In this document: one piece after another, positions 34,112 to 34,153 of the stretch | How positions within the stretch are numbered: position 1 is the stretch's first letter | Layout: each line of letters opens with the position of its first letter | NCBI RefSeq assembly: GCF_029168335.1 | Contig: NZ_JARGYC010000051.1 | Location: 1 to 34,153, forward strand | Direction: 5' to 3' | From: Psychromarinibacter sediminicola | GTDB lineage: Bacteria; Pseudomonadota; Alphaproteobacteria; Rhodobacterales; Rhodobacteraceae | DNA: 34,153 bases | The notes under the pieces: model-generated | Database searches by the model: none | What the model was told of the DNA's origin: nothing | Seen by the model: only the letters and a program-made list of their open reading frames with translations | Translations under genes and position numbers: made by a program

Positions 34112-34153
34112 CGGAGCTGCGAGTCGGGACATGGGGGCGGCGGCCGGTGACAC

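Overview
The window is high-GC chromosomal DNA from an alphaproteobacterium, most likely family Rhodobacteraceae. The evidence is a CcrM-type GANTC methyltransferase, a DUF4170 gene beside an lpxK/waaA-type pair, the order mutY / DUF721 (DciA-like) / DsbA-like, DUF2270, an msrP...msrQ methionine sulfoxide repair locus, very high GC at third codon positions, and a GC-rich intergenic repeat of a kind I associate with this family. This placement is inference; no database was searched.

Layout. 1-343: 3' end of tuf, its terminator and tRNA-Trp(CCA). 382-1970 (minus): SGNH/GDSL hydrolase then ribokinase. 2128-2204: tRNA-Arg(CCU). 2261-4345 (minus): two-domain beta-oxidation enzyme. 4706-10954: a block of exported or membrane proteins of mostly unknown function. 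It holds a 291-aa secreted protein, a 165-bp imperfect palindrome, a two-gene unit (575-aa exported protein plus a formylglycine-generating-enzyme-fold protein lacking one catalytic cysteine), a GtrA-like protein, a membrane-tethered OmpR-type winged-helix protein and two small secreted proteins.

11093-15187: rnhB, ccrM (with three GANTC sites in its upstream region), a DUF2270 membrane protein, and a translationally coupled pair of envelope proteins. 15344-16477 (minus): AlkB-type alkane monooxygenase. 16536-20078: mutY diverging from dciA-like, dsbA-like and CaiB/BaiF CoA-transferase genes. 20083-24808 (minus): apparent operon pmbA - cysQ-like - DUF4170 - waaA-like - lpxK, combining lipopolysaccharide assembly with nucleotidase and protease genes. 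24974-26003 (minus): pyrF and a small unknown protein. 26227-28842: clpB with a strong terminator. 29030-30123 (minus): small EF-hand and fasciclin-domain secreted proteins. 30388-31866: membrane-anchored glutamate-synthase-like FMN protein. 32038-34111: msrP, an unknown secreted protein, and msrQ, joined by overlapping stop/start codons.

Most genes are ordinary housekeeping. The parts that stand out are: a sharp codon-composition break inside rnhB that runs into the ccrM promoter region; the GANTC cluster there; the 165-bp palindrome; the FGE-like two-gene unit; the membrane-tethered winged-helix protein; a WaaA-like protein that seems to lack the catalytic glutamate; and the unknown secreted protein inserted between msrP and msrQ.
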